Assembly (NCBI GenBank): GCA_963768185.1
Contig: CAVYGS010000004.1
Coordinates: 1-64,000, forward strand
Direction: 5' to 3'
DNA length: 64,000 nt
DNA from: Palsa-461 sp963768185
GTDB taxonomy: Bacteria; Actinomycetota; Acidimicrobiia; Acidimicrobiales; RAAP-2
How positions within the stretch are numbered: position 1 is the first letter of the stretch; each line of letters opens with the position of its first letter. Under the pieces are notes generated by a model, which was not told where the DNA came from, made no database searches, and worked only from the letters and a program-made list of their open reading frames with translations. Below, one piece after another: positions 34,412-47,672 of the stretch. The position numbers and the translations under genes are program-made.

Positions 34412-35724
34412 GGAGCCGGCTCGATCCGATCCAAGGCGGCGATGACCCGGCCCGAGTGTCGCAGCAGGCGGCCGACATCGAAGGCCGCGTCGAGCTGCTC
34501 GGTGGCGAGGGTGACCTCGTCGTCGTCCTCGAGAACGCTGCGAAACGGGCGTCGTGACTCCCACGCGACCCGGGCGTCGCGCTGGACGATCCGGTAGGCG
34601 TCATCGCGTGTCGAGCCGGCGGCGACCAGAGCGAGGAGCACCGACTGGCTGAACACGAGCCCCAGCGAACCGTTGAGCAGGTTGTCGAGGGCGCGATCGG
34701 CGTGCACGACGAGACCGGCGACGAGATCGGTCGACTTGCGCAACAGGTACAGCGCGAGCGCGGTCGCGTCGGGCAGCACGATCCTTTCGACCGAGCTGTG
34801 CGAGATGTCGCGTTCGTGCCAGAGCACTACGTCCTCCAGGCCGGCGACGAGGTGGCCGCGAAGGACGCGGGCGAGCCCGCACAGCCGCTCGGCCAGCACC
34901 GGGTTGCGCTTGTGCGGCATCGAAGAGGAGCCCTTCTGGTCGACCCCGAACGCCTCTTCGGCCTCCCCCAGCTCGGTGCGGGCCAGGTGACGCACCTCGG
35001 TGGCGATCAGCTCGACGGTCGTGCCCACCGCAGCGCAGGCGTACAGGTACTCGGCATGCCGGTCGCGCGAGATCACCTGGGTGGCGGGGATCGGCTCCAA
35101 CCCGAGCGCACGACAGACGTGCTCCTCGACCTCCGGCTCGATGTTGGAGTAGGTGCCCACCGCGCCGGAGAGCTTCCCGACGGCGACCCGTCGCCGGGCC
35201 GCCACCAGGCGCTCACGATCGCGACCGACCTGCAGGGCCCAGAGGGCGAACTTGGCGCCGAAGGTGGTCGGCTCGGCGTGCATGCCATGGGTGCGTCCGG
35301 CCACCGGGGTGTCGGCCAGCTCGCGGGCCCGGACCACCAGCGCGGCGAGGAGCCCGTCGGCCGCCTCGATGAGGAGGTCCGATGCCTGGACCAGTGCGAC
35401 GGACAGCGCGGTGTCCACGACGTCGGAGGAGGTGAGCCCGAAGTGGATCCACGACGACTCCGGTGCGCCGATGCGCGCCTGCACGACGTCCACGAAGGCG
35501 GCGACGTCGTGGTCGGTGGCGCGCTCGCGCTCGGCGACGGCCTCGACGAACCCCCCGTCGACCTTGGGAGCCCGCTCGCGCACCGCCACCGCGGCCGCCT
35601 CGGGCGCCACGCCGGTCGCCGCCAGGGCCTCGACCGTCAACAACTCGACCTCGAGCCACCGGCCGAGCCGGGCCTCGTCGCTGAACAGCGCCGTGACGTC
35701 GGCGGGCTCGTATCGGGGGATCAC
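34408..35724 (-). CDS. purB: Adenylosuccinate lyase
   Basis: Acts twice in purine synthesis, cleaving SAICAR to AICAR and adenylosuccinate to AMP with release of fumarate. The 438-residue product shows the fumarase-superfamily signature GSSSMPHKRNPVLAERL near residue 265, the catalytic HGMHAEPTTFG region, and FGLTSSDVVDTALSV. Its start overlaps the purD stop by four bases and its stop overlaps purC. The frame is intact and the length normal. Confidence 0.96.
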   Translation of the reverse strand: MIPRYEPADVTALFSDEARLGRWLEVELLTVEALAATGVAPEAAAVAVRERAPKVDGGFVEAVAERERATDHDVAAFVDVVQARIGAPESSWIHFGLTSSDVVDTALSVALVQASDLLIEAADGLLAALVVRARELADTPVAGRTHGMHAEPTTFGAKFALWALQVGRDRERLVAARRRVAVGKLSGAVGTYSNIEPEVEEHVCRALGLEPIPATQVISRDRHAEYLYACAAVGTTVELIATEVRHLARTELGEAEEAFGVDQKGSSSMPHKRNPVLAERLCGLARVLRGHLVAGLEDVVLWHERDISHSSVERIVLPDATALALYLLRKSTDLVAGLVVHADRALDNLLNGSLGLVFSQSVLLALVAAGSTRDDAYRIVQRDARVAWESRRPFRSVLEDDDEVTLATEQLDAAFDVGRLLRHSGRVIAALDRIEPAP

Positions 35725-37007
35725 CGCGCCACCGCCGTCGGCTCGGCCACGAGGGCGATGTCGCTGCGGTAGTGCATGCCGGGCCAGCGCACGCGCCCGG
35801 CCGCCGCATAGGCCCGCTCGCGGGCCTGGCCGAGGGTCGGCGCCATGCCGGTGAAGCCGAGGACGCGACCACCGGCGACCCGGAAGGCACCCGAGCCGTC
35901 GCGCTTTGTCCCCGCGTGCACCACGGTGGCCCCCGGCACCGGGTCGGCCAGTTGGCCGTCGTCACCCAACCCGATGATCTCGTCGCCGGCGATGGGCGCC
36001 TCGGGATAGCCGGCCGCGGCAGCCACGACGCAGACCGCGGCGTTCGAGGTGAAGGCCGGCGTCTCGGGCGCCAGCCGTCCCTCGGCGACCGCGAGCAGGA
36101 GGTCGACGGGGTCGTCGGCGAGTCGCGGCAGGAGCACCTGGGTCTCGGGGTCACCGAAGCGGACGTTGAACTCGAGGACCATCGGCCCGTCAGCGGTCAT
36201 CATGATCCCACCGAAGAAGACGCCCCGATACTCGATGCCCCGGCGCCGCAGGGTGGCAACCAACGGCTCGACGGCTCGCTCGACGATCTCTGCCACCAGC
36301 GTGTCGTTCACCACCGGCAGGGGCGAGTAGCAACCCATGCCGCCGGTGTTGGCGCCGAGGTCTCCGTCGAAGGCCCGCTTGAAGTCCTGCGCCGCGGCGA
36401 GCGGCACCACCGTCGTCCCGTCGCACAGCGCGTGGATCGAGCACTCGAAGCCGATGAGCCCCTCCTCGATGACGACACGCCGACCAGCGGAGCCAAAGCT
36501 GCGCCCCGAGAGCTTCTCGGCCACGTCCTTCTCGGCCTCCTCACGGCTTCGGGCCACCAGCACGCCCTTCCCCGCGGCCAGCCCGTCGGTCTTCACCACG
36601 TAGGGCGGCGACAGCGTGTCGAGGAAGCCCAGCGCGTCGTCGAGGTCCTCGAACGCGCCGTAGCGCGCCGTGGGGACCCCGGCCTCCTCCAGCAAGTCCT
36701 TCATGAAGGCCTTGGACCCCTCGAGCCGCGCCCCGTCCACCCCGGGTCCGACCACGGCCAGGCCCCGGGCACGCAGCCGGTCGGCCAGCCCGTCGACCAG
36801 CGGGGCCTCGGGGCCGATGACCGTGAGCCGCGCCGCGACCTCCTGCGCTGGCGCCTCGGTGACGGTGATGCGGTGGCCGTCCACCTCGCCGGGCATGCCC
36901 GGGTTCCCCGGGGTGACCACGACGTCGGCCGAACGGGCGAGGGCCCGGGCGAGGGTGTGCTCGCGTCCCCCCGAACCCACCACGCAGACGGTCAAGGGGG
37001 GGCTCAA
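35721..37007 (-). CDS. purD: Phosphoribosylamine-glycine ligase (GAR synthetase)
   Basis: An ATP-grasp ligase that couples phosphoribosylamine to glycine. Key segments are VVGSGGREHTLARALARS at the N-terminus, KTDGLAAGKGVLVARSREEA, FKRAFDGDLGANTGGMGCYS and VLEFNVRFGDPETQVLLPRL. The 428-residue length is normal. The start is a rare TTG at 37007 that overlaps the purA stop by four bases; coupling to purA could compensate for the weak codon. A second TTG lies four codons in. Confidence 0.94.
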   Translation of the reverse strand: MSPPLTVCVVGSGGREHTLARALARSADVVVTPGNPGMPGEVDGHRITVTEAPAQEVAARLTVIGPEAPLVDGLADRLRARGLAVVGPGVDGARLEGSKAFMKDLLEEAGVPTARYGAFEDLDDALGFLDTLSPPYVVKTDGLAAGKGVLVARSREEAEKDVAEKLSGRSFGSAGRRVVIEEGLIGFECSIHALCDGTTVVPLAAAQDFKRAFDGDLGANTGGMGCYSPLPVVNDTLVAEIVERAVEPLVATLRRRGIEYRGVFFGGIMMTADGPMVLEFNVRFGDPETQVLLPRLADDPVDLLLAVAEGRLAPETPAFTSNAAVCVVAAAAGYPEAPIAGDEIIGLGDDGQLADPVPGATVVHAGTKRDGSGAFRVAGGRVLGFTGMAPTLGQARERAYAAAGRVRWPGMHYRSDIALVAEPTAVAR

Positions 37008-38287
37008 AGCGTCGCGAAGGAGACGAACTGCTCGCGCTCGGGGCCGACCCCCACGGTCTTGACGGGCACGCCAATCTGCTCGGTCAGGAACGCCACGTAG
37101 TCACGGGCCGCCCGGGGCATCTGCCCCGGCGAGGTGACCTTGGAGAGGTCGGTTAGCCAGCCCGGCATCTCCTCGTAGACGGGCGTCACGCGGTGCAGCG
37201 TCGACTGGTGGTACGGGAGGTGCTCGTAGCGGATGCCGTCTGCCTCGTAGGCGACGCACACCTTCACCGTCTCGAAGGTGTCGAGGACGTCCAGCTTCGT
37301 CAGCGCGACCTCGGTGAGCGAGTTGAGCCGGACGGCCTGGCGTGCCATCACGGCGTCAAACCAGCCGCAGCGGCGTCGGCGGCCGGTGTTGGTCCCGAAC
37401 TCGTGCCCGCGCTCGACCATGAGCTCGCCCGTGTCGTCGGTGAGCTCGGTCGGGAACGGGCCCGCCCCGACGCGGGTGACATAGGCCTTGGCGATCCCGA
37501 CGATGCGGTCGATGTCGCGCGGTCCGAGCCCCGATCCCGTGCACGCGCCGCCCGCCACCGGGTTCGACGAGGTGACGAAGGGGTAGGTGCCGTGGTCGAG
37601 GTCGAGGAAGGTCGCCTGCGCGCCCTCCAGCAGCACGTGCTCATCGCGGGCGAGCGCGTCGTGGAGCATCCCGACGGTGTCGGCGACCATCGGGATGATG
37701 CGCGGCGCATACTCCTCCAGGTACCGGGTCGCGATCTCGTCGGCCGACAGCGGCAGGCGGTTGTACACCTTGGCCAGGACGGCGTTCTTCTCCTTGATCG
37801 CGACGTCGAGCTTCTGTCGGAAGATCTTGGGGTCCATGAGGTCCTGCACCCGGAGGCCGACGCGGGCGGCCTTGTCGGCGTAGGCGGGACCGATCCCCCG
37901 CCGCGTCGTCCCCAACGCGTTCTTGCCCAAGAAGCGCTCGGTGACCCGGTCGAGCTCGCGGTGGTACGGCATGATCAGGTGGGCATCACCGCTCACCACG
38001 AGGCGGCTCGTGTCCACCCCGCGCCCGTTCAGGGCGTCGATCTCCTCGAGCAGCACCCCGGGGTCGACCACCACACCGTTGCCGATGACCGGGGTCGTGC
38101 GATCGTAGAAGACGCCCGAGGGGATGAGCTGGAGCGCGAAGGCCTCGCCGTCGATGACGATCCGGTGGCCCGCATTGTGGCCGCCCTGGTAGCGGACCAC
38201 GTAGTCCATCTCCGCGGCAAGCAGGTCGGTGAGCTTGCCCTTGCCCTCGTCGCCCCACTGGGTCCCGACGACCACGGTTGCAGGCAC
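37004..38287 (-). CDS. purA: Adenylosuccinate synthetase
   Basis: Forms adenylosuccinate from IMP, aspartate and GTP. The P-loop GTQWGDEGKGKLTDLLA and the neighbouring YQGGHNAGHRIVIDGE are at the N-terminus. LGTTRRGIGPAYADKAARVG and ANTLLEGAQ-equivalent HVLLEGAQATFLDLDHGTYP follow, and GTNTGRRRRCGWFDAV lies in the C-terminal half. The GTG start at 38287 is preceded by ggagg. It heads the six-gene operon purA-D-B-C-S-Q in which every junction except purC/purS overlaps. Confidence 0.96.
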   Translation of the reverse strand: MPATVVVGTQWGDEGKGKLTDLLAAEMDYVVRYQGGHNAGHRIVIDGEAFALQLIPSGVFYDRTTPVIGNGVVVDPGVLLEEIDALNGRGVDTSRLVVSGDAHLIMPYHRELDRVTERFLGKNALGTTRRGIGPAYADKAARVGLRVQDLMDPKIFRQKLDVAIKEKNAVLAKVYNRLPLSADEIATRYLEEYAPRIIPMVADTVGMLHDALARDEHVLLEGAQATFLDLDHGTYPFVTSSNPVAGGACTGSGLGPRDIDRIVGIAKAYVTRVGAGPFPTELTDDTGELMVERGHEFGTNTGRRRRCGWFDAVMARQAVRLNSLTEVALTKLDVLDTFETVKVCVAYEADGIRYEHLPYHQSTLHRVTPVYEEMPGWLTDLSKVTSPGQMPRAARDYVAFLTEQIGVPVKTVGVGPEREQFVSFATL

Positions 38288-38378
38288 CGCGCATCCTCCG
38301 TCAGTAGCTACGGATTACGTCCCACTGTATCCCGGCCGGGGGACCCGAGAGACCTGGTCGGAGCCCTACGATGGATCG

Positions 38379-38833
38379 GTGGAGTTGGCGCTTACGCTCG
38401 ACTCGAACGGGACGCTGTTCACGGTCCTCGCACTCGCCCTGGCGGTGCTCTTCGGGGTTATGTCGGGGGTGCGGACCACGCTCTTCCGCCGCCAGTTCGG
38501 CCGCAACCCTTGGGGCATCCACCCCAACCTCTGGCTGGCCATCGGCTTCTTGTTGGGCGTGATCGGGATGTGCCTGGCCTTCCTGGCCTGCGCCACCACC
38601 CGAGTCGGCCCTCCGGTCGGTGCGGCGCCACCCCCGGCGCCCAGCCAGAACCCCTACGCGGCGGGCGGGGGCTGGGTGCCCGGTCCCGCCCAGGGCCCCC
38701 CGGCCGGCTGGTACCCCGACCCCTCGCAGCGGCACGAGTACCGCTTCTTCAACGGGCACGACTGGACCCCCGAGGTCGTCGATCACGGCACCCATTCGAA
38801 CGAGCCGCTCCCGCCGGCCCCCGGGAGCCCCGC

Positions 38834-38837
<4 letters not shown>
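38379..38837 (+). CDS. DUF2510-domain membrane protein
   Basis: A 152-residue protein with two transmembrane segments (TVLALALAVLFGVMSGV and LWLAIGFLLGVIGMCLAFLA), a Pro/Gly-rich linker and a C-terminal DUF2510 motif GWYPDPSQRHEYRFFNGHDW. DUF2510 is common in actinobacterial envelope and secretion-related proteins but has no assigned activity. I chose the GTG at 38379 because it begins just before the first hydrophobic segment, while the longer frame adds unrelated residues. Its TAG overlaps the clpB stop as ctag, so the two genes converge with no spacer. Confidence 0.75.
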
Positions 38838-41332
<2,495 letters not shown>

Positions 41333-41767
41333 CCTCCTCGGTGCGGTGTTTCGGGCTCAGCCCCGCGCGATACCCCCCGCCGCGGTAGGGCATGGGTGAC
41401 TGGTCGAAGGGGACCAGCTCCCGCCGGTAGTGGCGGTGGGCGCGCGCGACCGCCTCGCGGGCCTCGTCGCGCACCTGGTCGAGCTGGGCGTGCAGTCGCA
41501 GGACCTCGGTCTCGAGCTCGAGCACGCGGCGGACGCCCTCCAGGTTCAGGCCTTCGGCGGTCAGCTCCTGGATCCGGCGCAGCCGGGCCAGGTCCATCTC
41601 GCTGAAGCGGCGCGAGCCACCGGGCGTCCGGCTCGGGTCGAGGAGTCCCTTGCGCTCGTAGATGCGCAACGTCTGGGGGTGCACCCCCGCCAGCTCGGCG
41701 GCCACCGAGATGACATAGACGGCGCGGTCGTTGGTCCCGCGCTCTCCCACTGGGGCGGTCATGTCCC

Positions 41768-42871
41768 TCACACCTCTTCCATGTGCTCGCGCGGCGCCGG
41801 GTCGGTCACCTGGGCCAGGGACTCGACCGCCGCCCGCTGCTCGTCGGTCAGCTGCGACGGCACGATGACGTCGATCTTGACCAGGAGGTCGCCGGGCTTG
41901 GAGCCGTTCTTCCCGGCCGGGATCCCCCGGCCGCGCACCCGCAGCGTCCGGCCCGGGGCCGTCCCGGGCGGGACCTTGACCTTCACGGGCTCGTCCAGCG
42001 TGGGCACCGTGATGACGGTGCCCAGGGTGGCCTCGGGGAACGTGATCGGCACGGTGTAGGTGAGATTGGCGCCGCGGCGCCCGAACTTCGGGTGGGCGCC
42101 CACGTGCACGGTGACGTAGAGGTCTCCCGGCGGAGCCATCCCCTGGCCGGGCGCACCGCGTCCCTTCACCCTGATGCGCTGGTTGTCCTCCACCCCCGGG
42201 GGGATGCGGACCTTCACGTGGCGATTGCGCCGCTCGGTCCCGGTGCCGTGACAGGTCGGGCACGGCGTGTCGACCAGGGTGCCGCGACCGTTGCACTTCG
42301 GGCACACGGTCGAGAGCGAGAAGAGCCCCTGGTTGTCGTCGAGCGTGCCGCGGCCGTTACACCGGTCACACACATGCGTCGAGGTGCCCGGGGCCGCGCC
42401 GGTGCCGTTACAGGTTCGGCAGCGCTGGTCCTGGGGAACGTTCACCGACGTGGTGACCCCGCGCACCGCGTCCTCGAAGGAGAGGTGCAACTCCGCCTCG
42501 ATGTCGGCCCCGCGGTTGGGACCCTGGGTCCGCCGCCGGTTGCGGTTGCCGAACAGACCACCGAAGAGGTCGCCCAGGTCGCCCATGTCCTCCATGCGGA
42601 ACGTGCCGCCGGATCCGGGACGGCCGAAGCCGCCCGCCACCGGACCGAGGCGACGGGCCTCGTCGTACTCCTTGCGCGTCGCGGCGTCGCCGAGCACGTC
42701 GTGCGCGGCGGAGATCTCCTTGAACCGTTCCTCGGATCCCGGGTTGGCGTCGGGGTGGTACTGCTTGGCCAGTTTTCGATACGCGCGCGCGATGTCCTTG
42801 TCGGTGGCCGTCGTGGGCACGCCGAGGACCTGGTAATAGTCCTTCTCGAACCACTCTCGCTGAACGGGCAA
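41768..42871 (-). CDS. dnaJ: Chaperone DnaJ
   Basis: Hsp40 co-chaperone that stimulates DnaK ATPase. The J domain shows DYYQVLGVPTTATDKDIARA and the essential HPD in KQYHPDANPGSEERFK. A Gly/Arg-rich segment follows, then four zinc-binding CxxCxGxG-type repeats (CRTCNGTG, CDRCNGRG, CPKCNGRG, CPTCHGTG) and the C-terminal substrate domains. The 367-residue length is typical. It lies one base after grpE and five bases before hspR. Confidence 0.96.
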   Translation of the reverse strand: MPVQREWFEKDYYQVLGVPTTATDKDIARAYRKLAKQYHPDANPGSEERFKEISAAHDVLGDAATRKEYDEARRLGPVAGGFGRPGSGGTFRMEDMGDLGDLFGGLFGNRNRRRTQGPNRGADIEAELHLSFEDAVRGVTTSVNVPQDQRCRTCNGTGAAPGTSTHVCDRCNGRGTLDDNQGLFSLSTVCPKCNGRGTLVDTPCPTCHGTGTERRNRHVKVRIPPGVEDNQRIRVKGRGAPGQGMAPPGDLYVTVHVGAHPKFGRRGANLTYTVPITFPEATLGTVITVPTLDEPVKVKVPPGTAPGRTLRVRGRGIPAGKNGSKPGDLLVKIDVIVPSQLTDEQRAAVESLAQVTDPAPREHMEEV

Positions 42872-42872
42872 C

Positions 42873-43471
42873 TCAGCCCCTCACCCGAACCATCGCAGGA
42901 CGGAGCGTCTTGGCGCGCCAGCGATACCCGGCCCTCAGCACTTCGTCGATCCGCGATCCGCTGCCCTCCACGCCCTCCTCTTCTTGCGGCGCGTGCGCCA
43001 CCGCGTCGTGTACGGCCGGATCGAAGGGCACCCCGGATTCGTCGATCCGCTCCAAGCCCTCCTTCGCCAGCGTGTCGAGCAGCTGGGAGCGGGCCTGGCG
43101 GAGAACCTGGCCCTCGGTCGTCGGCTCGCCCTCAGCCTCGGCCTTGTCGAGATGGGCGACCGCAAGGTCGAGCGTGTCGAGCACCGGCAACAGCCTGGTG
43201 ACGAGCTCGACAGCGGCCCGGCTCCCCTGCTCCTCCTGCTGGCGGAGCACCCGCTTGCGGTAGTTGACGAAGTCGGCCTGGCTGCGCTGGAGCGCGTTCA
43301 GGTACTCGTCGCGCTCAGCGGTGAGGGCGGCCACATCGGTCAGGATCTCGTCGGCAAACTCCTCGACCGGGCTCACCTGTTCGGCCGACGCCTCGGGCAC
43401 ATCGACATCGTCGTCGACCTCCTCGGCCCCGCCGTCGGGCGGGGCCGGGAAGTCACGATCGGGCCGCCAAG

Positions 43472-43475
<4 letters not shown>
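42873..43475 (-). CDS. grpE: Nucleotide exchange factor GrpE
   Basis: Releases ADP from DnaK. The 200-residue protein has an acidic N-terminus, a long helix (ERDEYLNALQRSQADFVNYR) with the GrpE-typical QADFxNYRKR, then RLLPVLDTLDLAVAHLDKAE, and the C-terminal beta domain with GVPFDPAVHDAVAHAPQEEE. The GTG start at 43475 overlaps the dnaK stop by four bases. The long upstream open frame through dnaK is an antiparallel-frame artefact of the GC-rich sequence. Confidence 0.95.
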
Positions 43476-45307
<1,832 letters not shown>

Positions 45308-45385
45308 GTTTCTCTCTGCCTCTCTTCTGTTCTTCTCTTGTGGTGCGACTTGACCGGCGGCTGCCGCCGGACATCAAGGGACCAG

Positions 45386-45415
45386 TGTAGCAAACTTGAG
45401 TGTCAGATTGTCAAG
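45386..45415 (-). promoter_or_regulatory. dnaK promoter with HspR-binding inverted repeat (HAIR)
   Basis: On the minus strand TTGACA and GCTACA are spaced by 17 bases, a good vegetative promoter. Overlapping it, CTTGAGT-N7-TGTCAAG (45395-45415) is close to the HAIR consensus CTTGAGT-N7-ACTCAAG, with two mismatches in one arm. HspR encoded at 41259-41762 should bind here and repress the operon until heat stress. Confidence 0.82.
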
Positions 45416-45722
45416 TTTTTTGAGAGGATCAAGACAGGTACCTCGCCGCCGGGGCTTTGCACCCCAATCCGTGCCTGCACCAAAAGTGGGCGGGCTGCAC
45501 CAAAATCGCCGGACGAGCCGGAACTACGCTCTGTCCATGCCGACTCGCACCGTTCGGCATCCACTGTGAAGGTGAAGGGTGCAGGAATGGGCTCCATGAA
45601 GACGGTTCCCAGCGCAGGCGGGTTCTACAGGGAAGATCTTGCCTTGGCAGATCTTCCTCAGGCGGGCTGGACCGCCACGGCCACTGGCTGGCTCTGCCGG
45701 GTTGTGCCACGGCCTGAGCCCT

Positions 45723-46758
45723 TTAGGCCACCATGTCCCGAATGGCGACCGGGGGCAGTCCGAGAACCAAATGAAGTAGGGCCGGGTTGTCCGTACCGGT
45801 TGCTCTGGCAAGGATTTCCCCGACCAAGCGAGGCCGCTCAGTCTCCACCTTGACGGGTTCCTCCCGGCTCCACCCTCGGACCCCGATCTGCCTCTCGGAG
45901 TGAGGCGCGCCGCTCAGGCGTGATCAAGCCGAGGTCCAGGCTCCGCCGGACGAGGGCGGCGGATCGAAATCCCGAACTTCGCCTTGACCCACGCGAGTTC
46001 CCGAAGGTTGACCGGTTGCTCAATGTGTTCAAGAGCGGCTTCACAGCGGGATCAAGAGGGCACCACCGAACCGAAAGGCTTCAGCCTCCATTGTTTTGGG
46101 GTCTCGGCTAGCGCCACGAAGTTGGTGCAGGACAAGATGACCGAGTTCGTGAGCAAGGTTCAGCCGATGCTTATCCCCCGGGCGTCCTCGGCTCAGACAG
46201 ATGATTGGGCGACCCGTTGGGAAGTCAGGCTAATAGCTTGCGCCATCGTGTAACTCGATTTCTTGACTAGAGCCGATGACAGCGACTCCAGCTCGCTCGA
46301 CAGCGCGGGTGAGATTCGAAATCGGATCATTGGGACCCACCCCTAGCCACTCCCGACATTCCACGGCCAAATCCTCGATGAAATCCGAGTCCACGTCGGC
46401 ATCGGTTGGCACTGGCCGTAGGCGAATGGGGAGTGACGGCACTTTGTCGCGTAAGTCGTCGAGAACTTCAATCGTCTGTCGTACGTGGGCACGAATATTC
46501 TCTAGTCATCCCGCACACGAGCAGCGGCTCGCTTTCGATACCGAAGGCTCCCGATTGGCAGGTCGGGGAGACTCCGCGCTCAAAGAACCAGGGTGCGAAC
46601 TGCGTCTGTTTCGCGATGGTCGCGGACATGTCGGCGCTCGCCGGCTTGCCCTTTTCAATAGCGGAGATCGCGGGTTGTGACTTGCCGATCATCTGCGCGA
46701 GGTCCCCTTGTGACCACCCGTGATAGGTGCGGGCGTGCCGGATGCGGTCACCCACCAT
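45723..46758 (-). pseudogene. XRE HTH - ImmA/IrrE metalloprotease fusion, multiply broken
   Basis: Piecing frames together gives an HTH (YHGWSQGDLAQMIGKSQPAI, then SAIEKGKP), a linker, VERAGVAVIGSSQEIE, a stop at 46230, LNLAHELGHLVLHQLRG with the HExxH zinc-protease motif (about 46125-46155), then, after further shifts, LRELAWVKAKFGISIRR, RRSLDLGLITPERRASL and a C-terminus LLHLVLGLPPVAIRDMVA ending at 45723. This is the full layout of actinobacterial XRE-ImmA/IrrE proteins, about 345 residues. At least one in-frame stop and four frameshifts are present. The start at 46758 overlaps the upstream partner gene by 11 bp. Confidence 0.75.
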
Positions 46759-47364
46759 CGCCGCTCAACTCCGCGGGGTCGATGTCAATCGCTGTGAGAA
46801 GCGATGCCTCGGACTCATCGCCGCCAGCGAACTTGAGAGGTTAGGTCGGCCTCTTCGTTCGGCAGAGGAACTCGCCAGTGGAGCCGCGCGGACCTCTTGT
46901 AGTCCCAGGGCGCTATCGGCAGCCCGACGTGGATCAAGGGCTCGCCCTCGAAATCGTGCCAATCGATGATCAGTGACAACGGCGGAAGCCCATCGTCAGT
47001 CAAAAGCTCAAGTTGACCTTGAACCTCCACCCCGCTCCACGCCTGTGGTCGCGCCGGGTTAGGACCCGGGGGCGGGGTCGTTCCCGCGAGGGACCTGACA
47101 ACTCTCGCCACGTGCAGGTCATTGAATCGCAGGTGAATCCCGAAGTTGGGGATGTAGTTCCGCACGACGTAGTCCTCAGACTGACCTTCGAGCAGGAGGA
47201 TCAAGGGACTTGAATCGGGCCGAGTGGGACCAGAACCAGGGGTTGCGGGTGCTGGGTTCGGGCTGCAGTTCATCGGCCCAAGCGAGGCCCCTGCGCAAGG
47301 CATTGCGCAGGTCGTCCGTTGCTGGCCACAGAATCGGGAGGACTTCCGAAGGTGTAGGAATCAC
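46748..47364 (-). pseudogene. Unrecognised partner gene of the XRE-ImmA protein, frameshifted
   Basis: Reconstructed product of about 205 residues. It begins (GTG at 47364) IPTPSEVLPILWPATDDLRN, continues NPWFWSHSARFKSL, shifts frame near 47215 to LEGQSEDYVVRNYIPNFGIH, then PPLSLIIDWHDFEGEPLIHV and HWRVPLPNEEADLTS, and after a second shift near 46838 ends SLLTAIDIDPAELSGDGG. I recognise no family. The 11-bp overlap with the XRE-ImmA gene indicates a coupled two-gene unit, as in toxin-antitoxin or regulator-effector pairs. It is inactive as it stands unless the indels are sequence errors. Confidence 0.5.
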
Positions 47365-47379
47365 GGTTATATTATAACC
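47365..47379 (-). promoter_or_regulatory. Palindromic promoter of the XRE-ImmA unit
   Basis: The perfect 15-mer palindrome ggttatattataacc abuts the GTG start at 47364. On the minus strand it contains TATAAT, so it is both the -10 region and a likely repressor site, and the transcript would be leaderless or nearly so. Autorepression by the XRE protein is the simplest reading. Confidence 0.6.
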
Positions 47380-47434
47380 ACCGTTGCTACACCTAGCGAA
47401 GGATGTAGCGATGAATCCTGGGGAACCCCGGTGA

Positions 47435-47586
47435 TTAGCCGCGGGTCTTGCGTTCCTGCCGGGGACGATCCCAGTACGGGCTCTTACACAAAGGGCAAAC
47501 CCGGGGCGGTTTATCCCCCGCGGGTACCACTCATGTCCGCAGCGCTCACAGACGTAGAACGTCACCGTTCGCTCTATATGACCCAT
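47435..47586 (-). pseudogene. Small zinc-ribbon protein, one-base frameshift
   Basis: From the ATG at 47586 the frame encodes TVTFYVCERCGHEWYPRG, and one frame over it continues RVCPLCKSPYWDRPRQERKT and stops at 47435. One base missing in the cccc run near 47510 accounts for the break, and the restored protein has 50 residues. The two CxxC pairs (CERC and CPLC) followed by KSPYWDRPR are typical of small rubredoxin-like zinc ribbons found in mobile and archaeal/actinobacterial contexts, often next to antitoxin-like genes. Its function is unknown. Confidence 0.65.
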
Positions 47587-47613
47587 TACCCACAAGTATA
47601 TACCTGTGGGGTA
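47587..47613. promoter_or_regulatory. Inverted repeat upstream of the zinc-ribbon gene
   Basis: tacccaca at 47587-47594 and tgtggggta at 47605-47613 form an interrupted palindrome around an AT-rich centre (agtatatacc), directly before the ATG at 47586. It is a plausible operator or promoter element in the divergent space towards 47673. Confidence 0.45.
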
Positions 47614-47672
47614 TTGCTTTCTATGTATCTGAGAGAGTATATTAGTAGGAGGTACACAGGAGGCAGTTCGAG

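Noticed and set aside
45430..45720. Possible small gene between dnaK and the ImmA pseudogene (plus-strand frame with MGSMKTVPSAGGFYRED)
   Set aside because: No supporting start signal or recognisable motif, and it overlaps the antisense end region of the XRE-ImmA gene.
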